Source: Ichthyophis bannanicus
Lineage: Eukaryota; Chordata; Amphibia; Gymnophiona; Ichthyophiidae
Reading direction: 5' to 3'
Length of the DNA stretch: 64,000 nucleotides
Assembly: GCA_033557465.1 (NCBI GenBank)
Contig: CM066034.1
Span: forward strand, 412,712,159-412,776,158
Shown piece by piece: positions 62,655 through 64,000 of this stretch (its first letter is position 1; every line of letters begins with the position of its first letter). Both the position numbers and the translations under genes were made by a program. The notes under the pieces are model-generated. The model searched no databases. It saw only the letters and a program-made list of their open reading frames with translations, and was not told the origin of the DNA.

Positions 62655-63465
62655 GAAACCTGTAGAATCTATATGGATTGAAATTCCATATAAAAGGGGG
62701 AAGGCAATGGCAGTGGGGGTGTACTATCGAGCACCTGGCCAGAATGACCAAATGGATGATGAAATGCTCAAAGAAATCAAGGAAGCTAACAAAAGTTACA
62801 GCGCAGTAATAATAATGGGTGATTTCAATTACCCCGGTATCGACTGGGTCAGTGTCACGTCAGGACATGCTAGGGAGATAAAGTTCCTAGATGAAATAAA
62901 TGACTGCTTCTTGGAGCAGCTGGTTCATGAACTGACCAGAGGGGAAGCCATATTAGACCTAGTCCTTAGTGGAACACCAGATCTAGTGCAAGAGATAAGG
63001 GTGTTGGGGCCACTTGGCAATAGTGATCATAGCATGATCGCCTTTGATTTAATTAGTGGAGGAGGGATAGTAAGGAAATCCACAGTACTACCTTTTAACT
63101 TTCGAAAGGGAGACTATGATAAAATGAGGAAAACAGTTAAGAAAAAACTAAAAGGAGCAGTTGCAAAGGTTAAAGACGTACATCAAGCTTGGGTGTTGTT
63201 GAAAAATACTATCTTGGAAGCCCAGACCAGCTGTATTCCATGCTTTAAGAAAAGTGGAAGGAAGTCCAAAAAACTTCCAGCATGGTTTAAAGGTGAGGTC
63301 AGAGAGGCTGTTGTTGCCAAAAAAGCATCTTTCAGGAAATGGAAAAAAGAGCCAAATGATGAAACCTGGAAACAGCACAAGCAATGGCAAGTCAAATGCA
63401 AGGCATTGATAAGGCAGGCAAAGAGAGAATTTGAGAAGAAGCTTGCTGCGGAAGCAAAAACGTGA
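62655..63465 (+). pseudogene. CR1 ORF2 endonuclease C-terminal half and linker
   Basis: About 270 codons. They contain YYRAPGQNDQMDDEMLKEI, IIMGDFNYPGIDW (catalytic GDFN block), HELTRGEAILDLVLSGTPDL and PLGNSDHSMIAFDL (SDH catalytic block), then the Lys-rich linker TSCIPCFKKSGRKSKKLPAW. It ends at a TGA after AAEAKT; the RT resumes in another frame at about 63470. It is the best preserved CR1 endonuclease in the window but lacks its N-terminal blocks. Confidence 0.82.
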
Positions 63466-64000
63466 AATAAAGACCTTTTCAAGTACATTCGTAGCAAAAA
63501 ACCTGTGAGAGAGTCAGTTGGTCCATTAGATGATAAAGGGGTTAAAGGAGCACTAAGAGGCGACAAGGCGATAGCGGAGAGACTGAATGAATTCTTTGCT
63601 TCGGTCTTTACTGAGGAAGATGTAGGGATGTTACCCATGACTGAAGTGGTATTTAAAGGTGCGGAAGAATTGAAGGAAATATCGATACATCAGGAAGATG
63701 TCTTATAACTATTAGATAAACTGAAGAGTAGCAAATCTCCTGGGCCGGATGGTATACATCCAAGGGTGTTGAAAGAACTGAAATATGAGATTGCAGACCT
63801 GCTATCAGTAATCTGTGAACTATCATTAAAATCATCTCTAATACCTGAAGATTGGAGGATCGCCAATGTAACACCAATTTTTAAAAAGGGTTCCAGGGGT
63901 GATCCGGGAAACTACAGACCGGTGAGCCTGACGTCAGTACCAGGAAAAATGGTAGAAACCATCATAAAGTATAAAATTACTCAGCATGTAGATAGTCACA
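62655..64000 (+). mobile_element. CR1 LINE, ORF2 part, continues past the window
   Basis: Same family as 11860-24829. It enters ORF2 within the endonuclease (SIWIEIPYKRGKAMAVGVYY) and runs through the linker into the RT (SKSPGPDGIHPRVLKELKYE, WRIANVTPIFKKGSRGDPGN, YRPVSLTSVPGKMVETIIK) to the window edge. Confidence 0.85.

Overview
The window is vertebrate nuclear DNA made almost entirely of nested and adjoining transposable elements. The mix of DIRS tyrosine-recombinase retrotransposons, CR1-clade LINEs with an SGNH/esterase-type ORF1, an L2-like LINE with a partner tRNA-derived SINE, Tc1 and hAT DNA transposons and hammerhead-like motifs fits a large amphibian genome, perhaps a caecilian. 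That placement is inference; a turtle or lobe-finned fish cannot be excluded. No bacterial operon, rRNA gene, CRISPR array or retroviral provirus was seen.

Layout. 1-175 is a LINE scrap. 1273-4188 is DIRS-A, which has lost gag and RT but keeps RNase H and an open recombinase frame. 4783-5491 is a CR1 3' end. 7442-10765 is DIRS-C, decayed. 10959-25529 is a four-level nest: a Tc1 element split by a CR1 of about 5 kb, itself split by DIRS-B and by a SINE, with DIRS-B carrying a 1.8 kb insert that has 35 bp inverted ends and a hammerhead-like motif. 25648-31867 is DIRS-D, a different DIRS family with gag, RT/RNase H and recombinase frames all open. 31868-35480 is the only stretch that looks like host DNA; on the minus strand it holds a candidate 3'-terminal coding exon. 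35481-40250 is DIRS-E, which keeps terminal repeats and a broken gag but has about 2 kb of non-coding DNA in place of RT and recombinase. 40251-43100 holds MITEs and LINE scraps. 43106-45540 is a second CR1-clade LINE. 46300-46900 holds a SINE tail, an RTE-like tail and a hammerhead-like motif. 47197-50743 is a 3.5 kb inverted-repeat element with three tRNA-like modules and short palindrome arrays. 50888-52790 is a CR1 fragment carrying a small L1-like retroposon. 52791-60645 is an L2-like LINE broken by a hAT element, a SINE and two head-to-head LINE copies. 60646-61320 is an end fragment of the 3.5 kb element. 61320-64000 is a CR1 whose 5' part is inverted; it runs out of the window.

The most interesting material is the DIRS set. 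Five elements from at least three families show the same plan (inverted terminal repeats, an internal complementary region that reproduces the joined ends, gag, then overlapping RT/RNase H and tyrosine-recombinase frames) but have been reduced in opposite ways: DIRS-A kept RNase H and recombinase, DIRS-E kept only gag, and DIRS-D looks complete. Whether the reduced copies use proteins supplied by complete ones is an inference that needs genome-wide copy counts.
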